The translations under genes were made by a program, and so were the position numbers. Positions 5,554 through 5,647 of a DNA stretch of 5,647 bases are shown here, piece after piece (the stretch's first letter is position 1; every line of letters starts with the position of its first letter). The notes under the pieces are model-generated. The model had not been told where the DNA came from. It saw only the letters and a list, made by a program, of their open reading frames with translations, and did no database searches. This DNA comes from an uncultured Actinomycetes bacterium (GTDB lineage: Bacteria > Actinomycetota > Thermoleophilia > Solirubrobacterales > Solirubrobacteraceae), in NCBI GenBank assembly GCA_937888775.1, contig CALAQT010000108.1:1-5647 (forward strand). Reading direction: 5' to 3'.

Positions 5554-5647
5554 GACGTCTCTCGCTTTCACAGCGACTTCACATTTCGGGGACTCCTCGT
5601 CATTTGGGGGTGAATCCGAGCGGTCGCGAGAGCCTGACGTGCTGTTG
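5554..5647. other. Region without a recognised gene
   Basis: I see no coding signal here. The sequence contains an imperfect direct repeat, CATTTCGGGG (5582-5591) and CATTTGGGGG (5601-5610), at a 19-base pitch. It also has a distant 7-base inverted pair, CTCTCGC (5559-5565) and GCGAGAG (5626-5632), too far apart to be a convincing hairpin. It could be a promoter region for a gene beyond the right edge. Confidence 0.3.

Noticed and set aside
5046..5571. Minus-strand open frames of 144 and 89 residues opposite the methyltransferase and oxidoreductase remnants
   Set aside because: The plus strand carries the recognisable protein motifs. The minus-strand translations show no family features and no ribosome site.
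1..5647. tRNA, rRNA, CRISPR array, insertion-sequence ends
   Set aside because: No cloverleaf-like arms with a TTCGAATCC-type T-loop context in a plausible gene, no regularly spaced repeats with unique spacers, and no paired terminal inverted repeats with a transposase were seen. The GTTCGAATCC at about 2440 lies inside the regulator CDS without matching arms.

Overview
The window reads as GC-rich actinobacterial DNA. It has strong G/C at third codon positions, GTG/ATG starts with GGAG-type ribosome sites, and a very large SARP/AfsR-type regulator. The regulator, the NTF2-like protein and the Rv2258c-like methyltransferase remnant resemble proteins common in soil Actinomycetota, possibly Thermoleophilia/Solirubrobacterales. 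That placement is inference from protein style only.

Left part (1-915): no intact gene. Three broken genes can be read by joining frames: the N-terminal part of a family-2 sulfotransferase (minus, running off the left edge), the N-terminal catalytic segment of a serine recombinase (minus, about 661-497), and a slice of the ATPase domain of a LuxR/MalT-like regulator (plus, about 700-871). The sulfotransferase has a 2-base frameshift and a nonsense codon, and the LuxR-type slice has a 1-base frameshift. Between 372 and 496 I see no coding signal, only an AT-rich inverted repeat at 375-396.

Centre (916-4981): the intact core. A 1071-residue BTAD/AAA/TPR transcriptional regulator on the minus strand overlaps by 17 bases the start of a 129-residue SRPBCC (START-like) gene, whose ribosome site lies inside the regulator's last codons. 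Divergent to the regulator is a 122-residue NTF2/SnoaL-like gene. The shared intergenic region of about 108 bases carries TTTGAC heptads at an 11-base pitch, the layout known for SARP operators.

Right part (4982-5647): downstream of the NTF2-like gene, in the same direction, is a methyltransferase gene reduced to its two ends by a large internal deletion plus a one-base frameshift. It is followed by the C-terminal tail of what looks like a flavodoxin-type NAD(P)H oxidoreductase. The last 94 bases hold no recognised gene.

Taken together, a regulator with two small ligand-binding-fold proteins survives among at least five decayed genes. The likely logic is that the SARP controls itself, the coupled SRPBCC gene and the divergent NTF2-like (formerly plus methyltransferase) operon. 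The small molecule involved, if any, cannot be read from the sequence.
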